Shown here: positions 11,616-22,285 of the stretch, one piece after another
How positions within the stretch are numbered: position 1 is the stretch's first letter
How the letters are laid out: each line of letters opens with the position of its first letter
Origin: Anthonomus grandis grandis
Taxonomy: Eukaryota > Arthropoda > Insecta > Coleoptera > Curculionidae
Length of the DNA stretch: 64,000 nt
Assembly: GCF_022605725.1 (NCBI RefSeq)
Contig: NC_065546.1
Location: forward strand, 40,978,227-41,042,226
Direction: 5' to 3'
Program-made: the position numbers and the translations under genes
Notes under the pieces: model-generated
Told to the model about the DNA's origin: nothing
The model's input: only the letters and a program-made list of their open reading frames with translations
Databases searched by the model: none

Positions 11616-13995
11616 TAGTCCATTTCTTAATCCGTAGGAGCACACGAAAGGGTCGATAGCCATAAAACGGTGGTAAACCATTGGCGTCCCACTTTTCAAG
11701 TACATTAAGACCTGAATGTTTTCATTTGTTGGGTTTATTTAATAGTGTAAGAAATAGGCCAATTTTAGCCATAAATTCTTTGAATTACTTAAGTACCTAA
11801 TGAACAAGTTCTTTTTAACCCTTATAAGTAGATATTGTCTAGGTAGGTAAATATGGAGGTATAAGTATTATAGGTACCTAAATTGTGCAATCTTAAATGC
11901 AAACAGGTAGTTATATTTTATGGTATATAATGTAGATATATCCTAAAAACTTAATTTATTTTTCAGTATTGTTGCGCATTTGTTATAAGAATGTCAAAGG
12001 TTAGCCCCGTAGTGTGTAAAGGTGTTTTAGATTTTAAAGCAAGGACTATAGTACTAAACGTACATTATGCACTTATGCATCAAATGCCTCTAAGTACTGT
12101 TAGAAATCTAGTTTCTACATGTGCTAATATGACTGACATAAGTTATGCAACAATTTACGGACTTCTTAGTGATAGAAAAAGTGAAAACCGTGAGAACTTG
12201 CCTAAGAAGAGTGTAAAGAAAACTGCCGGTAGGAAGCTGATAGCAGTTGATGAGACAGCAAAGCATATCATCAGGAGGACAGTACATTCATTTTATTTTA
12301 AGAATGAAATCCCAACTATCGACAAAATTTTGACACTTATAAAAGAAGACGAAAATGTACCAGAAATGGGAAGAAAAAAATTATGGAAAATTTTACACGA
12401 ATTACATTTTTCTTGGCAAAAGCAAAATAGAAAATCTATTTTAATAGATAAAGAAGAAATAGTCTGTTGGAGAAGAAAGTATTTAAGACAAATTAAGGAG
12501 TATCGAAAGGAAGGAAGAAACATTTATTATTTGGATGAAACCTGGCTTAAGTGCTGGCAGGATAAAAATGTTGGAAGCTCCCGTCAGGCTTTTTTAGAAG
12601 GTTTATCGACTGGCTTGAAGTCTCCTTCTGGTAAGGGCCACAGATTAATAATTACACATATTGGGAGCTATAAAGGATTTTTAAATGGCGGTCTGTTTGA
12701 ATTCGAATCGAAGTCAACTAAGGATTACCACGAAGAAATGAACGCTGATGTTTTTGAAGATTATTTTTCCGAAATGATCAAGTCAATTCCCGAAAATTCA
12801 ATTATTGTTATAGACAATGCCAGCTACCATACAAGATTAATAGAAAAATTACCATCATCCTGCTGGCGAAAAGGGGAAATAAAAAACTGGCTTACCGAAA
12901 AAGAAATATCTTTTGGAGATGACGCGGGAAAAACAGAGCTTCTGAAAATAGTTACAGAAAATAAATCAAAATATAAAAGACACGTTGTTGACGAAATAGC
13001 AAAACAACACAATATAACTGTACTTCGTTTGCCACCTTACCATTGTGAATTAAATCCTATAGAGTTAATTTGGGCTCAAGTAAAAAGATTTGTGGCTAGA
13101 AATAATAAAACCTTTAAATTAAAAGATGTGAGAGAACTTCTGAAAGCAGCAATGGATAACGTTACCCAAGAAAACTGGAGCAATGCTGTGAATCATGCTA
13201 TAAAAGAAGAAGAAAAGATGTGGACCCTCGATAATCTTCTAGAAGAAACTGTCCAACCCTTAGTTATAACAGTGAGAATGTCTGATTCGGATGAAAGCGA
13301 TGAGAGTAATGAAATGTGTGATTTATAAATTGATTTTTTTTTGTATATTTCGTAAATATTTTTATTGTATAATATATGTAAATATGGTTAATAAATTAAA
13401 AGATCCTTATATTTATGTACCTTTCTTATAAATGATAAGATATGTTTGGAGAGTTGCATTTTTTATTGGTTGGTATTAAAAAAATGAAATTTTACAACAA
13501 TTTTTTAAACATTTAAAAAACAATCAAATTGCGGTATTAATCAAATTTTTATATTTCATTTTATTTGCCATAGTTTTATAATGAGGCTTTTCCGCTTTTA
13601 AGAAATGTTTCTTGTTAATTTAATAAATATAGGTTATACCTACCAACCATACTTTTTCTAAAAATCTTTATCTAATAGATAATAGATAAAATCCAACATT
13701 ATTTATAAATTTTTCATAACAGATTTTACTATTTAACTTAAAAATTAAAATCAATATCCATAGTCGGGACGACACTGGCAACCCGTTTGTCATAAAAATG
13801 AACTCGTAACCATTGTTCCGAATTTTACGACCTATTGTATTTGAGACCATACAGGACTTGTCTACTTAAAATTGGTAAAAACAGCCTGGTTTATCATTTT
13901 GTTACATGTAGAAAAATGGAAGACTCACCCTATATTTATGCTACTTCTGCATAAATAATGAGGCACTGTGCTCTCACCAAAAAGGAAATAGAGTA
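11616..13995 (+). mobile_element. DD82E (Sailor-like) Tc1/mariner-related element, apparently intact
   Basis: The boundaries were found by rejoining the DD41D host: removing 11616-13995 plus one TA restores the host frame across its LTPLDY motif. The ends are TAGTCCATTTCTTAATCC and, inverted, TACTCTATTTCCTTTTTGG. Both reach GAGCAC about 23 bases in, so they form an imperfect inverted repeat of roughly 28 bp. The element is 2380 bp, flanked by TA, and carries a single uninterrupted transposase frame. It is the youngest insertion in this nest. Confidence 0.8.
11991..13328 (+). CDS. DD82E family transposase, 445 aa, full-length
   Basis: A cut-and-paste transposase of the IS630/Tc1/mariner superfamily acting on its own element ends. 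The N-terminal 150 residues include a helix-turn-helix-like segment (near STVRNLVSTCANMTD). Then comes the RNase H-like core: D182 in YLDETW, D275 in VIDNASYH, E358 in LNPIELIWAQVK. There are 82 residues between D275 and E358, far longer than the usual 34-41, because a lysine-rich helical insert sits between them. The C-terminus is acidic (SDSDESDESNE). The frame is open from ATG to stop, making this the only intact transposase in the window. The DD82E spacing matches a subgroup I recall as Sailor; the name should be verified. Confidence 0.9.
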   Translation: MSKVSPVVCKGVLDFKARTIVLNVHYALMHQMPLSTVRNLVSTCANMTDISYATIYGLLSDRKSENRENLPKKSVKKTAGRKLIAVDETAKHIIRRTVHSFYFKNEIPTIDKILTLIKEDENVPEMGRKKLWKILHELHFSWQKQNRKSILIDKEEIVCWRRKYLRQIKEYRKEGRNIYYLDETWLKCWQDKNVGSSRQAFLEGLSTGLKSPSGKGHRLIITHIGSYKGFLNGGLFEFESKSTKDYHEEMNADVFEDYFSEMIKSIPENSIIVIDNASYHTRLIEKLPSSCWRKGEIKNWLTEKEISFGDDAGKTELLKIVTENKSKYKRHVVDEIAKQHNITVLRLPPYHCELNPIELIWAQVKRFVARNNKTFKLKDVRELLKAAMDNVTQENWSNAVNHAIKEEEKMWTLDNLLEETVQPLVITVRMSDSDESDESNEMCDL

Positions 13996-14355
13996 TAGAC
14001 TATGTATTTTTCTTTGGGGCTACTTAAAAAGCAAAGTTTATAAAACCCCACCTGAGAATATTGAGAATTTAAAAAAATAGAATATTTCAAGAATGCAGAG
14101 AAATTAGCGGGCAGACCCTTGCCAATGTTCGTAAGGAGTTTGAAAATAGGCTTTTTTATTGTCTTGCTAATAACGGCGCGCATTTTGAACATTTAATAAA
14201 ATAAATTTGTTAAACTAATTAAATTTGTTTTTCTACCCTACCGATTTATACTTTAATTGCTTCTTGGTCAATCAATTTTATTTTTTCTTACATCTATTGA
14301 TAGCATAATGAATGCCCTTTAAAATAATGTATCACACCATGGGGTAGCCATTTGA

Positions 14356-14590
14356 CATACGAAAGTTTGGCGTAAATAAAATATTCATTATTTCTAGACA
14401 TTTTCGCTATTTGCTTACACATTTACCGATTTCATTTTTTTTGGTACCGTTGAATAGAGAATTTTACGCTCCTTACTATGATGTATCACACGATGGAGGT
14501 TCCCATTTGACATATTAAAGTGAGCTTAGCTGGAGGTGAGGAGGTGATTGACAGAACTTCAGTAAATGCATAATTAAACGCCCCCCTGTA
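14356..14590. repeat. Right long terminal inverted repeat of DD41D element A
   Basis: The inverse partner of 10878-11113; see the element entry. It ends at TGTA, followed by the TA target copy. Confidence 0.85.
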
Positions 14591-14600
14591 TATCTAATTC

Positions 14601-14636
14601 TAAGGGTGGATTGTTTTGAAATGAAAACACTGTATA
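14601..14636 (-). repeat. Right arm of the 36-nt inverted duplication
   Basis: Inverse copy of 10793-10828 with one mismatch, 10 nt outside the right DD41D terminus. It is followed at once by piggyBac sequence in the normal + orientation. Confidence 0.85.
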
Positions 14637-15354
14637 ATTCATCAATCTCATAAAAACAGGCAGGTGTTATCAAGACTTGAATTTCTAAAATTGCTGGCTA
14701 AACAACTATATGTTCCTCTTCTTATTCAAAGAGCCGCCAACCCTGGTCTACCAAACCATTTGAGAGAGAGTATCAAAAAGGTACTAGCAATTGCAACTGA
14801 ACCACAGAACGACGAAGAGCCGGAAGTTTTACATAGAAACGCAAGAAAATACTGCTCACGTTGCAACCCAAGACTACGGAGGAAGGCTTCTTATTTATGC
14901 ACAAAATGCAAAATCATGTGCTCATTGATGTCGATGAAAGTGAATAAATGAAAAAAAAAAATCACGGTAAATAATCCTTGCAGATTTTTGTATAAATATC
15001 TTTTGTATAACCAAGTATTTTTTTGCAGGTATATATTACAAAGAAAAAGCTACAGTAGTTTAACGAATATTTTGATGGCGTAAGGTTGCCTACGCATTTA
15101 GAAAAAAATGTTCTTTTTATTTGTTTTTTTGGATAGATTACCGCTTTTGTTTTATGTTAAAATAAAGTGAATTTTCTTTATAGGTTTTTTTTATGGAATG
15201 CCCTTTTTACCCTAAAATATAAAACAGAAAATATAACACTGTTATAATCTGTTGTCAAGTCAAAATATTGTCCCAGGAAAAATTTTTTGAGAGTCCTAGA
15301 GACCCCATAACGTGGTTTGTGTTTCAAAATGTCACCACGCCAGTTAAGAGTTAA

Positions 15355-17179
15355 GTTGCAGCGAGTACAATCAATCCAATCCCAAAAGGCGTAGTAGTCA
15401 AGTTACAGGAAAAAGAATAGCAACAATAACCCGGTATTGAAAATGCCAATTCGTAAAGTTGGTCCTTGAGCATCGCGTAAGTGACTAATGACAAAGACAA
15501 ACAGATAGAAAAATCACGTTAGTCAGAGAGAGAGAGAGAGAGAAAAACAACCTGATTCAAGGAAATTATTTAACATTCAAAGCGAAGAACTGTTAACTCC
15601 ATCTAGGAGTTCTTATTTTTACAATGCCATTAACTAGACAGTAGATATCGCGATTAGTACTACCTATTCATACAATATTAAATTATTACATTATAAAAGC
15701 AACCAAAAAAATAAAAATGCTATACTACTTTCAAAAAAGTTTTTTATTACTTCAATATTAATCAAATATCTTAGCTTACAATTAGGACTTCTTGCCGATG
15801 CTATATAAATTTCAAATTTTTTTGCTTTATTTTGTGAATTCCTACTTCTCTTTGTTGTATAGAAAATTTTTAATATTGCCCTTTGACCTATTCATCAAAG
15901 CATTTCTCGAAGAAATATACTGTATAAACGTATTATTTACTATAGAAAAAAATAATTTTTTATAACTTTTTCCTGAACATTTATTCACTTTATGTTTAAT
16001 AATTGTACTAACAACATAGCATTGAGTATTGCTAACAGGAAAGTAGTACGTTGATTTTGTTTTTTTGCTTTTGAAAATTTGTTTACTTAATTTTTCCTAA
16101 TTGTACTAGCATCTTAGTATTAAATCAATTTTAACATCAAACCAATTTAATTTTTTTTATATAAATTAAAAAATGCTTGATAAACTATTTCGGTCCTAAT
16201 CAAATTACTTAGCTTACAATGTTATAGTATGAACGCTTTGGCGAATGATTTTACCATAAAATTGCTTTATTCCACTCTTTTCTCCTGGTATATTGCCCAA
16301 AAATATCTATATACAGCAAATTTATTTCTGTTTCTACTATTAAAGAATCTGCTTGATATCTCAAAATTGTTATGCAAGCTGCGTATTAGGAAAACTTTTC
16401 TCTATTCCATGATGCTGCTGGCAAACAGCTTGGGCAAACAGCATACGCTTCGCAGACTTTTGACATGGAAAAATTGCAGCGTTACCCGAGAATATTATTG
16501 AGGCTCTGAACAAAACGCGATATTTGAGTAAAATATTTTTACAGGAAACTCATAAAATTTCGACAATGATAAATCTCTTTTATTTTAATTAATTTCCCCC
16601 AAAAAACTGTATAAAAATGATTAAAATATAGTTTTTTAGGTTTTCGCTCAAACTTATTACTTAGCTCAATTATAATAAAAATTCAGTATTTCTTGTAAGA
16701 TAATGTAAAAATAATGAGAAAACTCATTTCAAAGAGCTCGAAGTGCTATTAAACATAATCTTAAGAGACTTAAGGCACTTCTCTAGGGGATAAAAAGATG
16801 CATTTTAAGTATCATCACGTCCATTTTATCTAGGGACTGAAGTAGTTGCCCTTCTGCTTATTTCTTATTTTCCACAGCCCTGGAATTTAAAAAGGAATTA
16901 GGAACACCATTTCCAAGGATGTAACGAGTTTTTTCCTTTTAAAAAGTTAATTTTTAGAGCAAGTCAGTTGTGAAATTTGACTTTTTACATTATGTTTTTT
17001 TAATGATTTTAATTATGTTTTATACCCTAGATACATTGAAGGGTGAGTTTTATTTTTAATTTAGTGCATGTTAATGCTCCCCCCTCTGGCGGTAAACACA
17101 GTAACTGTTGTTAAAAATTTTATAATTTTAGATAAAATATCTAAAGTTTCAGGCTTTTTTAAACGAAATATGCATACCA
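15355..17179. other. Non-coding, AT-rich intron sequence
   Basis: No gene recognised. There is an AG-dinucleotide microsatellite at about 15523-15542. The rest is AT-rich with no coding motif visible. Confidence 0.45.
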
Positions 17180-18497
17180 TATACAGGGTGTAACATAAGC
17201 GATGACTTTAATTTTAAGGGGTGATTCCTTGTCATATTTTAAGTAAAAAAGTTCGTATAAACATATGTCCGGAAATGCTTCGTTTTCGACATACAGAGTG
17301 TAAAACTTTTTTTTAAAATCGATTTTTTATTAATATCTCATAAACGCATTTATCGATTTTGTTGAAATCTTTACATTTTGTTAGTCACTTTATAAGGTAC
17401 CTTTTGGAATTCTCACATCTGGCCTAGAAATGTCAGTGTTGCGTATGACATTAGAAGAGTTTACAATCGGGTTTCTCAAATCGTTTTCATCCACAACTGG
17501 CGTCGCATAAACAAGCGATTTCAGATATCCCCAAAAGAAATAGTCCAGAATATTCAGGTCTGGAGATCGTGCTGGCCATAGCTGAGGTCCCCCCCGACCT
17601 ATCCATTGCTGAGCAAAAGTATCATTTAGATAGTTTCGAGCGACAAAACTAAAATGAGCAGGTGCACCGTCGTGCATAAACCACATGGTATTTCTTGTTG
17701 CTAGTGGTACGTCTTCTAATAAATCTGGCAATATTTCTTCTAAAAATTGTCTGTAAGTATCACCATTCAGCCTAGGAGGAAAAAGTAATAGCGCGTAACT
17801 CGGCTCAAACCAATTTATTTCCAACCCGTGTGAGTCATACCTACTATCCAATCACAAAAAAATAAGTCCAGACAAGCAAATTTTGTTTTAAAAGATTCAG
17901 AGATTTGGTGGCCGCCAGCTATTAGACAGTGGAGACACAGCTTTTAGACACTACCTTAGTGGGAGAAATTTTAATAAGAGCGCCACTTGATTTAAATATT
18001 TTACACCAAACCCTGATATATTATGATGGAATATAAGCCCCCATTAATCAAGAAAATGATGACCTATATTTATGCCTGTACCTAGATCCTAAAAGCTGAA
18101 AATAATTTGGGAAAAACTCAAATAACAGTCCATAGGTCCACCAGATTGTTATAATCATCCAAGAATTTACATAGTCACTTCCATTTATATAAAAAATTAA
18201 ATTCCACTGAGATATTTAAATTTAGATAATTATTCAAAATGTAATACTGTAGTAATTTTAAATAAATAAAAGTTGAAAAAAAAAATTAAGAGTTACTTGA
18301 GGTATGCTTAAGGCGAAGAATTAGAAAAAAAAAACAAATCCGCACTGAACTACTGTTCAAGGGGAAAATCCAAAACGTGATCACGTGTTGTTTACAAGAA
18401 GTATATGTTTGGAGCCAAATTCACAATACCTCACTGGCCCTAGATACCTTTTACAAACTATAGTCAAATCACATTAATCTAAATAAAATTAAAAAAT

Positions 18498-19395
18498 ATG
18501 GATTTTGCCTGGGAAAAGCATAACCGCAAAGCACTTTTACTGGAGAGCGACGAAATTGTTTGTTGGAGACGACAATACTTGAGAAGTATCAAGCAGTACC
18601 GCAGGGAGCAAAAGAAAGTTTTTTTATCTTGATGAGACGTGGATTAACGAAGGTTATATAGTCCAAAAAATGTGGCAAGACAAAAATATAACCAGTGCTC
18701 GCCAAGCTTTCATAGAAGGCCTGTCTACGGGTAATAAAGTACCTTCGGGAAAAGGAAAAAGACTTATAATCACACATATTGGAAGCGAAGAGGGATTTTT
18801 AAAAGAAGGTCTGCTAACCTTTGAGTCGACTCGCACAGGAGATTACCATGAAGACATGAACTCGGACGTTTTCGAGGACTATTTTGGTGAAATGATAAAA
18901 TTTCTTCCGGCTAATTCGGTGGTGGTTATGGATAACGCAAGCTATCATTCACGGCGAATAGAGAAGACGCCAACTTCAAGTTGGAGAAAGCAAGAAATTA
19001 TCGATTGGCTGACTGCAAAAGGTATTGCGTTTGAAGCAAATTTGATAAAAAAAGAACTGCTGGCAATAGCAAACTTACACAAAACTCGTTTCATGAAATA
19101 CGCCGTGGAAGATATAGCCGAAAAATATAATATAACTGTACTGCGCTTACCGCCATATCATTGCGAACTAAATCCTATAGAACTGATATGGGCGCAGGTA
19201 AAAGGATTTGTAGCAAGACAAAACACGACTTTTAAAATGAAAGATGTTAAGCTACTGTTTGATCAAGCCATTACGGAAGCGACACCAGAGAATTGGCGAA
19301 AAGCAGTCCAGCATGTAATTAAGCAAGAGGACAAAATGTGGGATCTTGACAATCTCGATTGTCGAGATTCTTCATGTACTTGTCTCGATCTCGAT
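18498..19395 (+). pseudogene. DD82E transposase fragment inside DD41D element B
   Basis: This is the same family as the intact protein at 11991. It starts at the WEKHNRKALLLE region, equivalent to about residue 140 of the intact copy, and runs to MWDLDNLD near the C-terminus. The catalytic residues remain: YLDETW, VMDNASYH and LNPIELIWAQVK, again with 82 residues between the last two. A frameshift lies at about 18620-18630, and an extra 10-residue segment follows the first aspartate motif. Both ends are cut, and neither DD82E terminal repeat was found, so this is not a clean whole-element insertion. Confidence 0.8.
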
Positions 19396-19411
19396 TCTTC
19401 ATGTACTTGTT
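19367..19411. repeat. Short tandem duplication at the DD82E/DD41D junction
   Basis: The motif ATTCTTCATGTACTTGT occurs twice, about 26 nt apart, and joins the end of the DD82E fragment to the DD41D coding sequence. It looks like a repair scar. Confidence 0.6.
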
Positions 19412-20248
19412 GACGGATCGTCTTCCACTGCTTGGAGAATTACTTCCTCTAGTTGTGGCGTCATTATTGCCCTCGGTCTACCAACGGGCTCAGCTTGAGC
19501 ATTGACAGATCCAGTCTCACACAGACGGGCATGAAGTCTTATGAAAGTTCTTTCTGCTGGAATTGGTCTATCGGGAAAGCGTTCATGATAAATTCGACGG
19601 GCTTCTGCACCATTTCTATCTGCAAGGCCATAAATGAAATGCGTTTGAGCTAATTCGGCGTTATTCATAGTTATCTGCACAGTAAAACACATTCAACTAA
19701 CAGTACCCAGTACCGGGTAAATATTAATGTAAGACAGGAATGTTCTTATCAGAGAAATTTTTATACATACCTGCATAAATATGTAGTATTCCCAATAAAA
19801 TCAATTTTGAAGCATTTTAGGTTTTTTTTTATGGAGGCCCGATAGACGTGCTAAAATATGGTTTTTAAAATTTAGTTCTAAACGAAGCAAGATACGAAAT
19901 AAAATTAAGAGACAAAAAAGTTTCATTTTTAGAGGCTTTATTTTAAAAAAATATCATACTTGCCCCTGAAATTTCTAGGCCAGATGTGAAAATTCCAAAA
20001 GGTACCTTATAAAGTGACTAACAAAGTGTAAAGATTTCAACAAATTCGGTAAATGCGTTTATGAGATATTAATAAAAAATCTATTTAAAAAAAAAGGTTT
20101 AACACGAATTTTTAATTTGAGTAATTCGAGATACAGGCTCGAAAACGAAGCGTTTCCGGACATATGTTTATATGAACTTTTTTACTTAAAATATGATAAG
20201 GAATCATCCCTTAAAATTAAAGTCATCACTTATGTTACACCCTGTATA

Positions 20249-21139
20249 TTCGGCGAAAGGTTTATTAATAGCTTAGAAGAGCTCTTTCGGCTTATAAGAC
20301 TTCTATTTGACAGTGAGTTGAATATGATTTTTTATTTATAGGAAAAAAATATTGAACTTAGAGATAGAGAAATAAAATGTACTCACTTATTAGTTACGCA
20401 CAGGAGTTCCACATAATGGTGGAAAAATGTTGTCACAAATTAAAGCAAAATTCAAGACTACAAATCACTAAATGTAAAATGTAATTACTAAATGTAGAAG
20501 GCCGTACAATATTTGAGATAAGGAAGGATGTTAGTTATACAACATTAAAATAGGTTAGAATTATCCTTCTCTCAACTTCACTTCAAATTCAGCGTCAAAC
20601 CTGTCGAAACTATAGTGGCGACAAATCGGCCTAGAAGCATTGACCATAAAATTGTCACAAAAGTTGGATGTTAAAACGAACTAGGCTTCAACAGGGATTT
20701 TATGTTTGGGTGAAGAGTATAAATATACGTTATAATTTAATTACCGGTATACAGGCAAACTTAGAATTAGACCTTAAACTAAAATTATAGTTACTAGATC
20801 TTGTATTCTAACCCAAATGCAGAAGAGGGCTTACTTAAGTGCTCAGCTAAGCGTGTTTATAAGGGTCTACAAGGATGTCCCACGTATTAACAGTCACACA
20901 ATCACAATATAGCCTGTAAATAAAAAATAAGCCTGGCAAAGAAGGAAGTACCAATCCTGCTGCTCCTCAAGCTCCTCTGCTCCTGCTGTGTGATTAGGAG
21001 GTTTCTTTGAGGATGACATAGTAAGCAGGAAAGAATGGCGTAACATAGAGGCTCAACCTCGAAAGGATTTGCAAATATGGTAAACAGTCGGTTCAAGAAT
21101 GGCCCAAACAGGGCTGTTAGAAGCTGAAGTATATCGTAG
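20249..21139. other. Non-coding stretch
   Basis: No gene was recognised. The last few hundred bases may be degraded upstream sequence of the RNase H fragment that follows, but I could not read any motif in it. Confidence 0.35.
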
Positions 21140-21345
21140 CGATAGTGATCAAGGATAAGCTTTCTCGCTTGGAAACATTCGACAGTCTTTTAAGCGGAAA
21201 TGTTCGTTATTCTCGAGGTGGCCACCAGGGAAGAAGTTAAAGAGGGCCCGGAGACTGAAATCATCATTTACTCCTACAGCCAGGCTGCGTTAAAAGTCAT
21301 CCAAGCACCCAGGACCAGCTTCAAACTGGAGTTTTTTAGAACTAA
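21140..21345 (+). pseudogene. RNase H fragment of a non-LTR retrotransposon
   Basis: One frame reads WKHSTVF, a stop, AEMFVILEVATREE and then IIIYSYSQAALKVIQAP. This is the RNase H pattern of Jockey/R1/I-type elements (TVFQAE, then IYSDSQAAL). The catalytic aspartate of SDSQ has become tyrosine. The remaining reverse transcriptase is not recognisable on either side, so this is a short decayed scrap. Confidence 0.6.
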
Positions 21346-22285
21346 GGTTTTAGTACATCAGTGATCAAAGCGCAGATACTTAAAAGAACTCTCTGAACAA
21401 AGTAATTCTTGAAAATTTAAGAGGTTATATGATTTCTTAAGTATTTCTTTTAGTCTTATGGGGTTAGAAAATGATGATTGTGTGGGAGAGTACTGTTACA
21501 ATCAAAATCAGTGTATTTGCCTTTACATTACTATTTTGATTCTGATGATTATCTTTAATTAGATAAAAATAAACTTTTTCACTATTCAAAGCCAGTAGTT
21601 TTATTACTACCACAAACGTCCTTAGGAGATAGTTGTAGTAAAGTTTCTAATATATGTGACACATTTCTTTACCATTTATTAGTAAAAAGCAAGTTTATAA
21701 TAATTTTATTATCTATTATTAATAAGAAAATGCATAGGAATCACCGAAAATATCCTTATAATAACAATAATATATAAAAAGTAGGTAACAATTCAAACGT
21801 AGATAAAGCACGCAATAGCCAAATACCATCGAGAGAATATCTCCGGACGAAATTTACAGCGTTTGCACTTTAAAATGATGCTCAACCCAAAATAGCCAAT
21901 GTTCATTCTAGTGTATTCAATGTTGTAACATTAATGCTTATAGAAAGCACATTGAATCGCGGTATTGCCAAGCTGGTCTTTTGTCCTAATAACTACATGG
22001 TTGCCTGTTATTGTTAAATGATTTTTTAATGTTCATGTTTATACCTCAAATTTCAATTTATTAATTAATTTCGGCTATCAATTTCTTACCTTACCAATAT
22101 CCATAACCTCAAAAATGAACCGCCTTTGTAGGTATATAGCAACATAGTTGTACTGACTTGACAATTTCCGCTGATCATTGTGCTGTCTACAAACATTCCT
22201 TACATATGAATGTGGCTGTCCAATCGATTTTTCGTTTGCCAATAAAAGCCCATTTCTTCTTATAAATTAAATTTCGTCCAAAATG
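21346..22285. other. Non-coding stretch
   Basis: AT-rich; no coding motif or repeat recognised. Confidence 0.4.

Larger units (their letters stand above)
11527..14205 (+). pseudogene. DD41D transposase reduced to two ends, interrupted by the DD82E element
   Basis: The reading frame begins with MVYTLAERIEII at 11527, clearly the same subfamily as copy 0 at 2.5 kb. It jumps directly to RGAIEWPARFPDLTP at about 11568-11612, so roughly 900 bp covering both helix-turn-helix domains and the first two catalytic aspartates were deleted. The DD82E element is inserted at the following TA. After it the gene resumes at 13996 through the third catalytic aspartate region, WGYLKSKVYKTPP, and a C-terminus ending near NNGAHFEHL (about 14170-14200). 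The internal deletion predates or is independent of the insertion. Confidence 0.85.
10878..14590 (+). mobile_element. DD41D element A with long inverted ends, inserted in piggyBac
   Basis: The element starts TACAGGGGG at 10878 and ends CCCCCCTGTA at 14590, with TA on each side. The two ends form near-identical inverted repeats of about 235 bp (10878-11113 and about 14356-14590) that differ by a few substitutions and one small indel. The internal gene is reduced to its first and last parts and is split by a DD82E element. The long, well-preserved ends combined with a mostly deleted gene suggest it moved as a non-autonomous derivative. Confidence 0.85.
9326..14951 (+). pseudogene. piggyBac transposase, frameshifted and split by the nested elements
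   Basis: Fragments appear in the correct order. 9326-9750 (two frames, break near 9400) is the acidic N-terminal region. 10114-10428 is the catalytic core, with the first aspartate in VTVDEMFVGFKGRC and the second in NITGDNWYSSIEL. 10560-10830 has KSGVDKK and RRTRRWPM, the region of the third catalytic aspartate. After the insertion, 14640-14951 resumes with VLSRLEFLKLLAKQL and ends in a cysteine-rich domain (CSRC, then CTKCKIMC) of the kind that binds the element ends. A deletion after KSGVD removes expected residues. There are stop codons at 9750 and 10428 and a 21-nt adenine run near 10841, so the gene is dead. Confidence 0.85.
9113..15354 (+). mobile_element. piggyBac-family element carrying two nested insertions
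   Basis: Both ends are visible and flanked by the TTAA duplication typical of piggyBac elements: TTAA at 9113-9116 and at 15351-15354. The left end continues CCCTTAACAGACGTTGTGG. The right end, reverse-complemented, continues CTCTTAACTGGCGTGGTGAC, an imperfect match with the same spacing. Inside lie a broken transposase gene and a DD41D element (10878-14590) that itself contains a DD82E element (11616-13995). Subtracting the insertion leaves about 2.5 kb, a usual length for the family. Confidence 0.85.
17390..19692 (-). pseudogene. DD41D transposase of element B, middle missing
   Basis: The N-terminal part (19692-19399) has the DNA-binding region, with RIYHERFPDRPIPAERTF, RLCETGSV and a GRPR hook, and ends at EDDPSTST. 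The C-terminal part (17851-17390) has PPRLNGDTYRQFLEE, the second catalytic aspartate in MHDGAPAHFS and the third in SPDLNILDYFFWGYL, with 41 residues between them. About 100 residues with the second helix-turn-helix and the first catalytic aspartate are absent. The sequence belongs to a different subfamily from copies 0 and A. Confidence 0.8.
17182..20246 (-). mobile_element. DD41D element B with long inverted ends and an internal DD82E fragment
   Basis: It starts TACAGGGTGTAACATAAG at 17182 and ends with the inverse at 20246, with TA on both sides (17180-17181 and 20247-20248). The inverted ends are about 250 bp each (17182-17430 and 19978-20246). They converge on a shared GGCCAGATGTGA-type sequence that on the left is also the C-terminal coding end. 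The transposase gene runs on the - strand, and its middle is replaced by about 1.5 kb that includes a + strand DD82E transposase fragment. Confidence 0.85.

Noticed and set aside
15520..15545. AG repeat considered as a GAGA-type regulatory element
   Set aside because: A pure dinucleotide run is more simply a microsatellite; nothing else supports a promoter there.
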